A stretch of 10,417 nucleotides of DNA, taken from positions 1 through 10,417 of the forward strand of contig JALHML010000011.1 of the NCBI GenBank assembly GCA_022844065.1, in the 5' to 3' direction. Position 1 is the stretch's first letter. Every line of letters begins with the position of its first letter. Source of the stretch: Minisyncoccota bacterium (GTDB lineage: Bacteria > Patescibacteriota > Minisyncoccia > Phycocordibacterales > Phycocordibacteraceae). A model generated the notes under the pieces. The model saw only the letters and a program-made list of their open reading frames with translations. It had not been told where the DNA came from and searched no databases. Shown here piece by piece: positions 1 through 7,179 of the stretch. Position numbers and translations under genes: made by a program.

Positions 1-414
1 CTTACGGACCTCGAAGAGGAGGCTAGGGAGTTCGTGTCCACACTCCACCCAAAACAAGACAGCGCCACACTGGTCACACTCTCAGGAAACCTCGGGGCCG
101 GGAAGACGGCGTTTACGCAGGCGGTTGCGCGGACGCTCGGCGTTACTGATACCGTTACGAGCCCCACCTTCGTGCTTGCAAAATCGTATGAGCTTTCCGG
201 AACGGAATTCTCGAAGCTCGTGCACATCGATGCATACCGTCTTACGGAAGGGAAAGATTTGAAAGCGGTCGACCTGGCAGGGACACTTAAAGATGCGCAG
301 ACACTTGTGCTGCTTGAGTGGCCGGAGATGGTAGAGGACGGGCTTCCTCAGGCAGATGTCGCTATAACTCTCACTGTGCGAACGGATACCGAACGCGACA
401 TAGCCTATGCCTAA
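1..414 (+). CDS. tsaE: TsaE, tRNA t6A37 biosynthesis ATPase (5' end outside window)
   Basis: TsaE is the small ATPase that works with TsaB and TsaD to put threonylcarbamoyl on A37 of ANN-decoding tRNAs in the cytoplasm. The reading frame is open from base 1, and the residues before the first GTG (34) look like the usual TsaE N-terminal helix (LEEEAREFVSTL), so the true start is upstream and GTG34 is not favoured. Visible hallmarks are the Walker A loop GNLGAGKT (about 85-108), the following TSPTFVLAKSYE segment, the HIDAYRL motif and the C-terminal LLEWPE motif. About 137 residues are visible, against a usual 150 or so, so only a short piece is missing. The stop codon overlaps the polA start by 8 nt, which implies translational coupling. 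Confidence 0.93.
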   Translation, partial: LTDLEEEAREFVSTLHPKQDSATLVTLSGNLGAGKTAFTQAVARTLGVTDTVTSPTFVLAKSYELSGTEFSKLVHIDAYRLTEGKDLKAVDLAGTLKDAQTLVLLEWPEMVEDGLPQADVAITLTVRTDTERDIAYA

Positions 415-2788
415 GAACAAAGACACAACCAGGCTCGTGCTTCTCGATGCGCACGCAATTATTCATCGCGCATATCATGCGCTCCCTGAGTTTACGGCGC
501 CTGACGGACAGCCGACCGGCGCTCTCTATGGATTATCGTCGATGCTCCTGCGTATTGCGACTGATCTAAAGCCCGACTACATCGTTGCGTGCTACGACTT
601 AGCAGGACCGACTGTGCGGCACGAGGCATACGAAGAATATAAGGGGACACGCTCATCGATAGACGATGCGCTTATCACACAACTCAACACCTCGAGGAAT
701 GTCTTCAAGGCTTTCTGCATACCTGTTTATGAGAAAGCAGGATTCGAGGCGGACGATATCCTCGGCACTATCGTTGAGAAACTGAAGGACGATCCTTCCA
801 TTGAGATCATCATCGCGTCTGGCGACATGGACACGATGCAGCTCATTACTGGCAAAAAGGTACAGGTTTATACGCTCAAGAAAGGACTGAATGACACAAT
901 CCTCTACGACGAGAAGGCTGTAGAGGAGAGGTATGGATTCTCGCCCGCACTCATTGCGGACTATAAAGGATTACGCGGAGACCCATCGGACAACATTAAG
1001 GGTGTCCCGGGTATAGGCGAGAAGACGGGAACTGAACTCATCCAGAAGTTTGGATCAGTTGAGGACATCTACAAGGTAATTAAGAAAGACGAGGCAGCCG
1101 TACTGGCTGCTGGTATAAGGCCGCGCATTGTAAATCTTCTCAAGGAGCATGAAGAGGATGCGCTGTTCTCGAAATCACTCGCAACAATTCGTCTTGACGC
1201 ACCCATTACATTTGCGATGCCTGCTAAGGTTTGGAAGGAGACCATCCTAACTGAAAAACTACTCGCACTTTTCGACGAGCTCGGCTTCCGTTCCCTCAAG
1301 CCGCGCGTTAAGTTGCTGCTTGGAGGAGACGACGACACGGAAAACGAAGATGTGCTTGAAGAAGAAGCAGAAGAAGACATCCCACTCGATCGTCTGCAGG
1401 AAGCTAAAGTGATGCTGTGGCTTTTGTACTCTGACTTCACGAACCCAACCCTCGACGACATCCTCGCGTACACTAAAGCGAAAGATTTCGACGAGGCGTA
1501 TACCTTACTTGAGAAGAGTATTGCGGAGACCGGACGCCTGAAGAAGCTATACGACACAATTGAGAAGCCACTCATTCCAATACTTGAAGAAATGAAGCAG
1601 TGCGGTGTGCGTATAGATACGAAGGTGCTTGAGACATTGCGAAAGACATATCGCAAAGAACTTGAGACCATAGAAGCCCGTATATACAAGGCAGCAGGGC
1701 ACGAGTTCAATATAAGCTCGCCGAAGCAGTTAGGTGATGTTTTGTTTGACGAGCTTGATCTCGGCATGAAAGGACAGAAGAAGACCGCAACCGGCCAGCG
1801 CTCAACCAAGGAGTCAGAACTTGAAAAGATAAAAGACCTGCACCCAATCGTTTCTGATGTGCTCGAGTTTCGTGGACTTCAGAAACTCCTCTCCACGTAT
1901 ATAGAGGCACTCCCGCCACTTCTAGACGAAGGCAATCGTCTCCATGCGCAGTTCCTTCAAACCGGAGCGGTTACGGGGCGCATGGCGAGCCAGAATCCGA
2001 ACCTGCAGAACATACCAATACGTACCGATCGCGGACGCGCGATTAGAAATGCGTTCATTCCTAGAGACGGCTATACGCTTGTTGGCATCGACTACTCGCA
2101 GATTGAGCTGCGTATTGCGGCAATTCTTTCAAAAGACGAGAAACTCGAAGCGATATTCAAGAGCGGACGCGACGTACACACTGAAGTTGCTGCTGCGGTG
2201 TTTAAGGTGCCAGCAGAAAGCGTGGACCGCGAGATGCGCAGGCGCGCAAAGATAATCAACTTCGGGATTCTTTACGGTATGGGTGTAAACGCACTTAAGA
2301 CACAGCTCGGGACCTCGCTCGCCGAAGCACACACCTTTTATGACGACTACTTCGCAACCTTCGATACACTAGCGAAGTATCTTGAGTCAACGCGCGGATA
2401 CGCACGGAAACATGGGTATACCAAGACACTGTTTGGTAGAAGGCGTCAGTTCCCGGAGATGAAGTCTTCGTTGCCGTATGTACGCGCACAGGCCGAGCGC
2501 ATGGCCATTAACGCGCCGATACAAGGAACACAAGCCGACCTCATTAAGCGCGCCATGGTTGAGGTTGATAGGAAGCTTAGGGAGAGTGGAGACCGCGAGG
2601 ATGCACATCTACTCCTTCAGGTGCATGACGAGCTTGTGTACGAGGTGCGTGCTGAACGCGCAAAGGAACTCGGCACCCATATCAAGGAAGTAATGGAGCA
2701 GGCATTTCCAAAAGAGCTCACAAACGGTGTACCGATACTCGCTGACGCAAAACAGGGAGCGAATTGGGGTGACATGCATGCACTATGA
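407..2788 (+). CDS. polA: DNA polymerase I without 3'-5' proofreading domain
   Basis: Gap-filling and primer-removing polymerase for replication and repair. Residues 1 to about 300 form the 5' nuclease: metal ligands D14, E114/D116/D117, D140/D142, D192/D195, then a helix-hairpin-helix around GVPGIGEKTG (199-208). Residues about 385-793 are the family A polymerase: TGRMASQNPNLQNIP (524-538), motif A with D562 (DYSQIELR), motif B with R611, K615, F619 and Y623 (KIINFGILYG), and motif C with H740-D741-E742. F619 is the position that disfavours dideoxynucleotides. Between the domains lie only about 75 residues: an acidic linker (308-325) and terminal helices. The DxE and other exonuclease motifs are absent. 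At 793 aa it is shorter than Taq polymerase (832), whose proofreading domain is vestigial. ATG407 overlaps the tsaE stop; the TGA stop overlaps the next start as ATGA. Confidence 0.97.
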   Translation: MPKNKDTTRLVLLDAHAIIHRAYHALPEFTAPDGQPTGALYGLSSMLLRIATDLKPDYIVACYDLAGPTVRHEAYEEYKGTRSSIDDALITQLNTSRNVFKAFCIPVYEKAGFEADDILGTIVEKLKDDPSIEIIIASGDMDTMQLITGKKVQVYTLKKGLNDTILYDEKAVEERYGFSPALIADYKGLRGDPSDNIKGVPGIGEKTGTELIQKFGSVEDIYKVIKKDEAAVLAAGIRPRIVNLLKEHEEDALFSKSLATIRLDAPITFAMPAKVWKETILTEKLLALFDELGFRSLKPRVKLLLGGDDDTENEDVLEEEAEEDIPLDRLQEAKVMLWLLYSDFTNPTLDDILAYTKAKDFDEAYTLLEKSIAETGRLKKLYDTIEKPLIPILEEMKQCGVRIDTKVLETLRKTYRKELETIEARIYKAAGHEFNISSPKQLGDVLFDELDLGMKGQKKTATGQRSTKESELEKIKDLHPIVSDVLEFRGLQKLLSTYIEALPPLLDEGNRLHAQFLQTGAVTGRMASQNPNLQNIPIRTDRGRAIRNAFIPRDGYTLVGIDYSQIELRIAAILSKDEKLEAIFKSGRDVHTEVAAAVFKVPAESVDREMRRRAKIINFGILYGMGVNALKTQLGTSLAEAHTFYDDYFATFDTLAKYLESTRGYARKHGYTKTLFGRRRQFPEMKSSLPYVRAQAERMAINAPIQGTQADLIKRAMVEVDRKLRESGDREDAHLLLQVHDELVYEVRAERAKELGTHIKEVMEQAFPKELTNGVPILADAKQGANWGDMHAL

Positions 2789-3435
2789 TTTATCTCTTTC
2801 ACGGGACTGATACAGGAAAGGCACGGGCAAAAGCATTTGCGTGGATTGCAGCTGCAAGAGCTAAGGCGCCCGATGCCGCATACATCAGACTTCAGGGAAG
2901 CCAAATAACCGAAGAAGCATTGCGTGATGCAATAAGTGCGCAGGGACTATTCTTTGCGAAGTCTTTAATACTTCTTGATGATCCATTTTCAGACGAGAGC
3001 GCTGGAGAGACCGTGCTCTCAATGCTTGATCTACTCACAGCCTCCGAGAATCCCGTAGGCATACTCGCGCCAAAGTTGCTTGCTGCTCGAGCGAAGAAGC
3101 TTGAGGCGGTCGCAACAAAAGTCTTCAAAGAAGACGCTGCCCCAAAGCGAGACAGGGGATTTAATAGCGCGCTTGTGAACGCGCTCGGTAGTAAGGACGG
3201 AAAGACGCTTTGGAAAGAACTGGTTAAAGCAGAACGTATGGGCGACGTGCCGGAAGTAACGCACGGCCTCTTGCACTGGAAAGCACGCGACATGATGCAG
3301 AAAGGGAATATGAAGTGGGGAAAGGATGGTGCGCGGGCGCTGTCTGTTTTGCTTATTGAACTCTTGTCTGATGCGCGGTCAGGGGATCTTCCGCTTGGTC
3401 TCGCGCTTGAGCGATTTGCACTTTCGCTACGATAA
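2785..3435 (+). CDS. holA: DNA polymerase III delta subunit-like protein (short HolA)
   Basis: Probably the clamp-loader delta subunit, which opens the sliding clamp during replication. The N-terminus (YLFHGTDTGKARAKA) matches the start of the delta family, where a degenerate P-loop follows the first strand. The next part, with EEALRDAISAQGLFFAKSLILLDD, resembles the family pattern of a helix, a 'QGLF..K' turn and a hydrophobic strand ending in acidic residues. A basic middle and a C-terminal helical region ending RSGDLPLGLALERFAL are also typical. At 216 aa it is much shorter than ordinary delta (about 330-345 aa), so part of the AAA+ lid or collar domain must be reduced. The ATG overlaps the polA TGA by 4 nt, so it is probably translated with polA. 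The call rests on pattern and context, and distant similarity is the main doubt. Confidence 0.66.
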   Translation: MIYLFHGTDTGKARAKAFAWIAAARAKAPDAAYIRLQGSQITEEALRDAISAQGLFFAKSLILLDDPFSDESAGETVLSMLDLLTASENPVGILAPKLLAARAKKLEAVATKVFKEDAAPKRDRGFNSALVNALGSKDGKTLWKELVKAERMGDVPEVTHGLLHWKARDMMQKGNMKWGKDGARALSVLLIELLSDARSGDLPLGLALERFALSLR

Positions 3436-3480
3436 GTTCGATCCCTAGTCTGCCACCCGATAGAAATTAGAACCTGCATC

Positions 3481-3489
3481 TGCTACAGT
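3481..3489 (+). promoter_or_regulatory. Extended -10 promoter of tRNA-Lys
   Basis: TGCTACAGT is an extended -10 element (TGn plus TACAGT, 4 of 6 matches to TATAAT). It ends 10 nt before the first tRNA base, leaving a leader of a few bases. No convincing -35 is seen at 17 nt, as expected for extended -10 promoters. The same TGCTA core occurs upstream of ruvA and of the DUF5652-like gene. Confidence 0.5.
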
Positions 3490-3499
3490 ATTAAGGTAC

Positions 3500-3571
3500 G
3501 CGCCTGTAGCTCAGCGGTAGAGCAACGGACTTTTAATCCGCAGGTCGATGGTTCGATCCCATCCGGGCGCA
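3500..3571 (+). tRNA. tRNA-Lys (anticodon TTT)
   Basis: A full cloverleaf of 72 nt. The acceptor GCGCCTG/CGGGCGC has one T-G wobble. The D stem is GCTC/GAGC. The anticodon stem-loop is ACGGA-CTTTTAA-TCCGC, with an A-C mismatch at the base of the stem and anticodon TTT (reads AAA/AAG). The T arm is GATGG-TTCGATC-CCATC and the discriminator is A. CCA is not encoded: the next bases are CATGG, and the ATG there is the start of the endonuclease gene. The tRNA carries no intron. Confidence 0.95.
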
Positions 3572-3572
3572 C

Positions 3573-4406
3573 ATGGCACCTTCTTTTAAAGAACAATGCA
3601 TTGCATTGCGCAAACGAGACCACTCGATCGTGGAAATAATGCGCATAACAGGCCGGCCAAAGACGTCTGTATATCAGCACATACGTACTCTTCCTCTAAG
3701 CGGGAATCGAATTGAGTCCTATAGAAAGGCGTCAGGACAGCACATACGCCAGTTCGCTGCTGCCAGGAAGGGAAAAAGCCAAAAGCAGTTCACGCCATTC
3801 ACGAAATGGACTCCGGAGTCCGTACTTCTTGTGGCACATTTGTCATTTGACGGGAATATCCGGCACAGAACCGTTGGGTATAGTAATCGAAGCGAGGCGC
3901 TCATCGACCGTGTAGAACATCTCATGGAGAGAATCTACAAGTATCCGTCAAAAAGATCTCTCAATGTTGCAACGGGAGTCTTGCGGACCAGTTATTATAA
4001 TGTCGCACTCGCGCTGTACTTAAAGAACAAATCAGAGGAGCTGCTTCAGCAGATTAGAAACTCAGATCGTGAGCACAAGCGAGAATTTCTTCGTGCATTC
4101 TTTGATGACGAAGGATGCATGGACTTCAAAATCAAAAAGAATAAGCGAAGAATTCGCGGGTATCAGAAGAACATTGAGGTCCTGCACGTAATACGGGCCC
4201 TGTTGAAAGATATCGGTATCGATTCTCACATAGAGCTTCCAAACGAAATTGTGATTTCTGGAAAGAATAATCTAAGCGCATTTCAACGCGAGATAAATTT
4301 CTCCAAAGGAGTCTGCATAAATGGAAACAGGTCGAACAGTGTGTGGAAGGAGCATCTTGAAAAGCGTGACTTGCTTCAACGAGCCATTAGCTCCTATAAA
4401 GTTTAA
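3573..4406 (+). CDS. Free-standing LAGLIDADG homing endonuclease with N-terminal HTH
   Basis: A single-chain, two-motif LAGLIDADG-family DNA endonuclease, 277 aa. Residues about 7-38 resemble a resolvase-type helix-turn-helix (ALRKRDHSIVEIMRITG..KTSVYQHIR). The two LAGLIDADG helices are VAHLSFDGN (87-95, acidic residue D93) and FLRAFFDDEG (172-181, acidic residue E180); the acid before each glycine is the expected metal ligand. The C-terminal half is rich in Lys/Arg and looks more AT-rich than neighbouring genes, which suggests horizontal arrival. There is no intron or intein around it, and the tRNA-Lys before it is intact. ATG3573 lies one base after the tRNA discriminator; the frame is closed by stops inside the tRNA, so no earlier start exists. 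The stop overlaps the convergent gene's stop. It could instead be a domesticated DNA-binding regulator; cleavage activity is inferred. Confidence 0.85.
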   Translation: MAPSFKEQCIALRKRDHSIVEIMRITGRPKTSVYQHIRTLPLSGNRIESYRKASGQHIRQFAAARKGKSQKQFTPFTKWTPESVLLVAHLSFDGNIRHRTVGYSNRSEALIDRVEHLMERIYKYPSKRSLNVATGVLRTSYYNVALALYLKNKSEELLQQIRNSDREHKREFLRAFFDDEGCMDFKIKKNKRRIRGYQKNIEVLHVIRALLKDIGIDSHIELPNEIVISGKNNLSAFQREINFSKGVCINGNRSNSVWKEHLEKRDLLQRAISSYKV

Positions 4407-5329
4407 TACGTATAGAAGTCTACCGTCCGGCCTTCAGAGTCAAGAAGCTTAACGGCATCTCTCGAGGATTTCCATAGCTCGGCAGGCCTGCCGCGTGAGT
4501 TCTCATACTTGAGATAGATGCGCCAGGTACCCCCGGCGAAGTCTGCGTCGTTTTTGTGATTCTCGACGCATCCATTGTAGGTAAGGTAGTTATCGATGAG
4601 TGTAATGCACGCATTCGAAACTCCACGATCGCTCGGAGTACGACAGGACGGTGTGCTACGTACTAAGTTATAGCAGGCGTCGTCTCGAAGCTGATTCCCA
4701 GTGTAGTGATTCTGGAATTCTGCGTATGCAGATGGGCATCGATTCGAAAGGCTCGGATAGAATTCCTGGCGACTCATGAAGTATCCCGTACACATATTCT
4801 CTTTGAATGAGACCCCAGTTGGAGCTTCACCAGTAACAACGATTGCCTCGTCTCCAGGATTGAGGATGATGCGTCCCATATCGTTCACGCGTCCTGAGCG
4901 GGGGAGTGCAGCACCTTCCGGAATACGCGCACCACGTCCGGACGCACCGGAAACCAATCGCCACCCGGTTATATCGATGCTCGTATTGCCTGATGCGCGC
5001 AGTGTGACGTACTCGAGATCTGGATCCTCGCTACTGACCCCGCCAATCCCTGCAACACGCACCTGTCCGCGATGTGGAGAGGGATTACTTACGCCCCCTA
5101 AGCTAGTACCGCCCGAGAAACTGCCACCAACAATATTGGACCACACACTGCTAGACCTGAAGTCTGCGGCGGGGGTGTCGCCATACCCTTGTTGAATAGT
5201 ATCAACATCAGTTATTGGTGTGATATAGGGACCAGCGAAAGAGATTGGTTTCGTGGGCCCTCCCGTTGCAAACCAAAGGATAAAGAAGAATGCCAGCACG
5301 CCGAGGAAGAAAATTCCGTCGCCTTTCAT
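4403..5329 (-). CDS. Membrane-anchored, secreted lamin-tail-domain (LTD) protein with cysteine-rich insertion
   Basis: 308 aa. A single hydrophobic helix (about 6-22) at the extreme N-terminus should act as an uncleaved anchor, placing the rest outside the membrane. After a Gly/Ser-rich linker (40-95), an LTD-like Ig fold begins: EYVTLRASG...IDITGWRLVS (106-127), an ARIPEGAALP strand, then ILNPGDEAIVVTG (155-167). The characteristic final strands, AVKLLDSEGRTVDFYTY, come only at the C-terminus (292-308). Between them is an insertion of about 115 residues with six cysteines (180, 198, 219, 229, 241, 254), enough for three disulfides in an exported protein. LTDs occur in nuclear lamins and many secreted bacterial proteins; here a cell-surface or adhesion role is possible but unproven. 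It is the last gene after ruvA and the Mur ligase, 18 nt after the latter. Confidence 0.78.
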   Translation of the reverse strand: MKGDGIFFLGVLAFFFILWFATGGPTKPISFAGPYITPITDVDTIQQGYGDTPAADFRSSSVWSNIVGGSFSGGTSLGGVSNPSPHRGQVRVAGIGGVSSEDPDLEYVTLRASGNTSIDITGWRLVSGASGRGARIPEGAALPRSGRVNDMGRIILNPGDEAIVVTGEAPTGVSFKENMCTGYFMSRQEFYPSLSNRCPSAYAEFQNHYTGNQLRDDACYNLVRSTPSCRTPSDRGVSNACITLIDNYLTYNGCVENHKNDADFAGGTWRIYLKYENSRGRPAELWKSSRDAVKLLDSEGRTVDFYTY

Positions 5330-5335
5330 ATTTCT

Positions 5336-5341
5336 ATAGTA
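5336..5341 (-). promoter_or_regulatory. Possible -10 element for the LTD gene
   Basis: On the minus strand TACTAT (the same hexamer as before rpsT) ends 6 nt before the ATG, so transcription from it would begin at the start codon itself. No good -35 is seen in the end of the upstream ligase gene. The gene may also be read through from ruvA. Confidence 0.35.
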
Positions 5342-5347
5342 CCAAGG

Positions 5348-6613
5348 CTATCGTCGTTTCTTCAGCTCTTCACGCACTACCTGCGCATCGCTCCATGGCG
5401 TTCGAGTATCGTTCGCCTCCATAATGTACGGATCAGTACCTTTACCGGTTACAAGAACCGCGTCGCCTGAGCGAGCGAGCGAGAGTGCGTGTGCGATTGC
5501 TTCTCGACGATCCATGATAATTAGCGGCTTCTTCTCCATGCCGTCGGCCATGGCATCAACGATCGCACGTGGATCCTCTTCGTACGGGTCTTCGTTTGTA
5601 AGGATTACGGTGTCGCAGTATGTTTCTGCAATCTTTCCCATCTCAGGTCGCTTCCAGGTGTCACGCCCGCCGCCCGTGTTCCCAAGAACACAAATCTTTC
5701 GGACTGGATATGCTTCGTAGAGCGCTTTTAATGAGTCAGGGGTGTGCGCGTAATCAACGATTGCCTGGAAGTCCTGACCCTCCTCAATGCGTTCGGTACG
5801 TCCGGGTATACGGTCGAGTGCTGCGAGTGCATCTGCGATGTCAGTAAGAGGGACGCCGAGGAAACGCGCCGCATGGATAACCGCTAACGCGTTCATAACA
5901 CTAAAGCTGCCCGGGAGTTTCATGCCAAAGCGAACACCTTCGTACGTAAATGCGACGGTGCCGGGACCATGCACGACGTCGGATACGGTGTCGTATGAGA
6001 AGGGAAGTTTCTCTTCGACAGGAAGCGCAAGATATGGCGCACTGCGCTCATCGTCGGCATTTGCAATCATCGCACGCGGTCGCTTCGGAGAACGCGCGAG
6101 CTCCTTGCCGATCTCAAGTTTTGCGGCGGCATAATTCTCAAACGAACCATGGGATTCAATATGCTCTTTCTGCAGGTTTGTAAATACGAGTCCATCAAGG
6201 AATAGGTAACGATGGCGGTGTTGCCGCACGCTTTCAGATGTAATCTCTACAACTGCATGCGTCACACCTTCTTTTCTGGCTCGTGCGAGAAACGCATGGA
6301 TGAAGCCACGTCCTGGCATCGTCATTTTGAAAAGGTTTGGTTCCGAGGTGTCTTTGATTGCGAAGCGTATGGTGCCTGCGACTGCAGCGGGGTAACGCAC
6401 GTGATGCAGGACCGTGAAGAGCATGTCGGAGACGGATGACTTTCCCTTGGTACCGGTTACGCCGATAACGGTCATATGTTTGGCAGGGAAGCCATAGCTT
6501 GCTGCAAGTACATAGGCCATCACACGGTGATAGAGCGGGAGGAGTGGCTTCACGAGCGAAGCCGGAAGGACCTTCTTAAGAATGCTAATGATGCGGTTAA
6601 GAATTCCGTACAT
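5348..6613 (-). CDS. MurE-like Mur ligase lacking the N-terminal UDP-binding domain
   Basis: An ATP-dependent amide ligase of the Mur family, 421 aa, cytoplasmic. The P-loop is GVTGTKGKSS (51-60), with a Lys where MurE usually has Asn. Downstream are VVEITSES (catalytic-type E123), LQKEHIESHGSFENYAAAKLEI (E150-H151 where MurE has D-H; K165 at the carbamylated-lysine position), GRTERI (271-276), VDYAHTPDSLK (286-295) and GRDTWKRPEMG (317-326). These place it nearest MurE. However, the P-loop lies at residue 51, not around 110, so the UDP-MurNAc-binding domain is replaced by about 45 mostly hydrophobic residues. The DNPR motif that binds meso-diaminopimelate reads EDPY (341-344). The substrate is therefore uncertain. 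The ATG follows the ruvA stop after one base (TAG-T-ATG), so the two are translationally coupled. Confidence 0.86.
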   Translation of the reverse strand: MYGILNRIISILKKVLPASLVKPLLPLYHRVMAYVLAASYGFPAKHMTVIGVTGTKGKSSVSDMLFTVLHHVRYPAAVAGTIRFAIKDTSEPNLFKMTMPGRGFIHAFLARARKEGVTHAVVEITSESVRQHRHRYLFLDGLVFTNLQKEHIESHGSFENYAAAKLEIGKELARSPKRPRAMIANADDERSAPYLALPVEEKLPFSYDTVSDVVHGPGTVAFTYEGVRFGMKLPGSFSVMNALAVIHAARFLGVPLTDIADALAALDRIPGRTERIEEGQDFQAIVDYAHTPDSLKALYEAYPVRKICVLGNTGGGRDTWKRPEMGKIAETYCDTVILTNEDPYEEDPRAIVDAMADGMEKKPLIIMDRREAIAHALSLARSGDAVLVTGKGTDPYIMEANDTRTPWSDAQVVREELKKRR

Positions 6614-6614
6614 A

Positions 6615-7160
6615 CTATTTGCCGCTCAGCGCAGCCTTCAGTCGGGCATCTTTGCCAACGACGGTTGCGGGTATTTTGCCGAGCGTCGCGCGAGCCTCAC
6701 GTTCTGTGTAGCCGAGTGCTATAAGCGTATCAAACACTTCCGAGTCGTCTGCGTCCGGTGCCTGGCCCTGGCCAACCTTCTCTGAGAGCTCAACCATGAG
6801 CTTCTCCGCAGCCTTCTTTCCAAGACCAATAACACGGGTGAGGTAATCAAGATCGCGTTTGCCGATAGCCCCTTCGAGTGCTTCGCGGGGAGCACGCTTA
6901 AGTATTGAGAGGGCAGTCTTTGGACCAACCCCTGGTACACCAAGCAAAAGTTCAAAGAATCGGCGTTCTTCCTCGTCCGGGAAGCCGTACAGATCCATGC
7001 CGTCTTGCTTTACGGCCAAGTACGTCTTGAGTGTTACTTCCGTACCTTCTTTATACGTATCTGGACTTGCGACGTGAACGAGTGCTCCCCAGCCAGAGAC
7101 GTCCAGGACGATACCGCCTGCCTCGTTTCCAACCACAGTCCCGCGTACCTGCCGAATCAT
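6615..7160 (-). CDS. ruvA: RuvA, Holliday junction branch-migration DNA-binding subunit
   Basis: RuvA binds four-way junctions as a tetramer and recruits the RuvB motor for branch migration. 181 aa, slightly short of the usual 200 or so. Domain I is an OB fold beginning MIRQVRGTVVG and ending LYGFPDEEERRFFELL. The two helix-hairpin-helix motifs are LLGVPGVGPKTALSIL (72-87) and VIGLGKKAAEKLMVEL (110-125). An acidic, flexible linker (about 130-140) leads to the small C-terminal RuvB-binding domain (DTLIALGYTEREARATL, 144-160). It heads the minus-strand run ruvA, Mur ligase, LTD protein. Its start lies 6 nt after an extended -10 element, and rpsT diverges from it 58 bp away. Confidence 0.95.
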   Translation of the reverse strand: MIRQVRGTVVGNEAGGIVLDVSGWGALVHVASPDTYKEGTEVTLKTYLAVKQDGMDLYGFPDEEERRFFELLLGVPGVGPKTALSILKRAPREALEGAIGKRDLDYLTRVIGLGKKAAEKLMVELSEKVGQGQAPDADDSEVFDTLIALGYTEREARATLGKIPATVVGKDARLKAALSGK

Positions 7161-7166
7161 ATGCGT

Positions 7167-7175
7167 ATCCTAGCA
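7167..7175 (-). promoter_or_regulatory. Extended -10 promoter of ruvA
   Basis: On the minus strand TGC-TAGGAT, an extended -10, ends 6 nt before the ruvA ATG. The predicted transcription start is the A of the start codon, giving a leaderless mRNA. No ribosome-binding site is present. Confidence 0.5.
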
Positions 7176-7179
7176 TTTC

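Noticed and set aside
1069..1809. A long minus-strand open frame (246 codons) inside polA
   Set aside because: It lies fully within the polymerase gene, is Ser-rich with no family character, and reflects the codon bias of the + strand gene.
3436..3460. GTTCGATCCC followed by CTAGTCTGCCACCC, resembling the 3' end of a tRNA and repeating 10 nt of the tRNA-Lys T arm (3551-3560); possible tRNA remnant or att-like repeat
   Set aside because: The T stem does not pair properly, distances to a discriminator are off by one, and the shared 10 nt is just the conserved T-loop pattern. No matching repeat flanks the endonuclease gene on its other side.
3483..3680. Minus-strand open frame across tRNA-Lys (with RCSTAELQAR)
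   Set aside because: This is the usual false peptide produced by reading a tRNA gene backwards. The same holds for the frame across tRNA-Ser (9142-9429).
3500..4406. Group I intron or intein hosting the endonuclease
   Set aside because: The tRNA is complete and unbroken, and the endonuclease is not in frame with any flanking protein.
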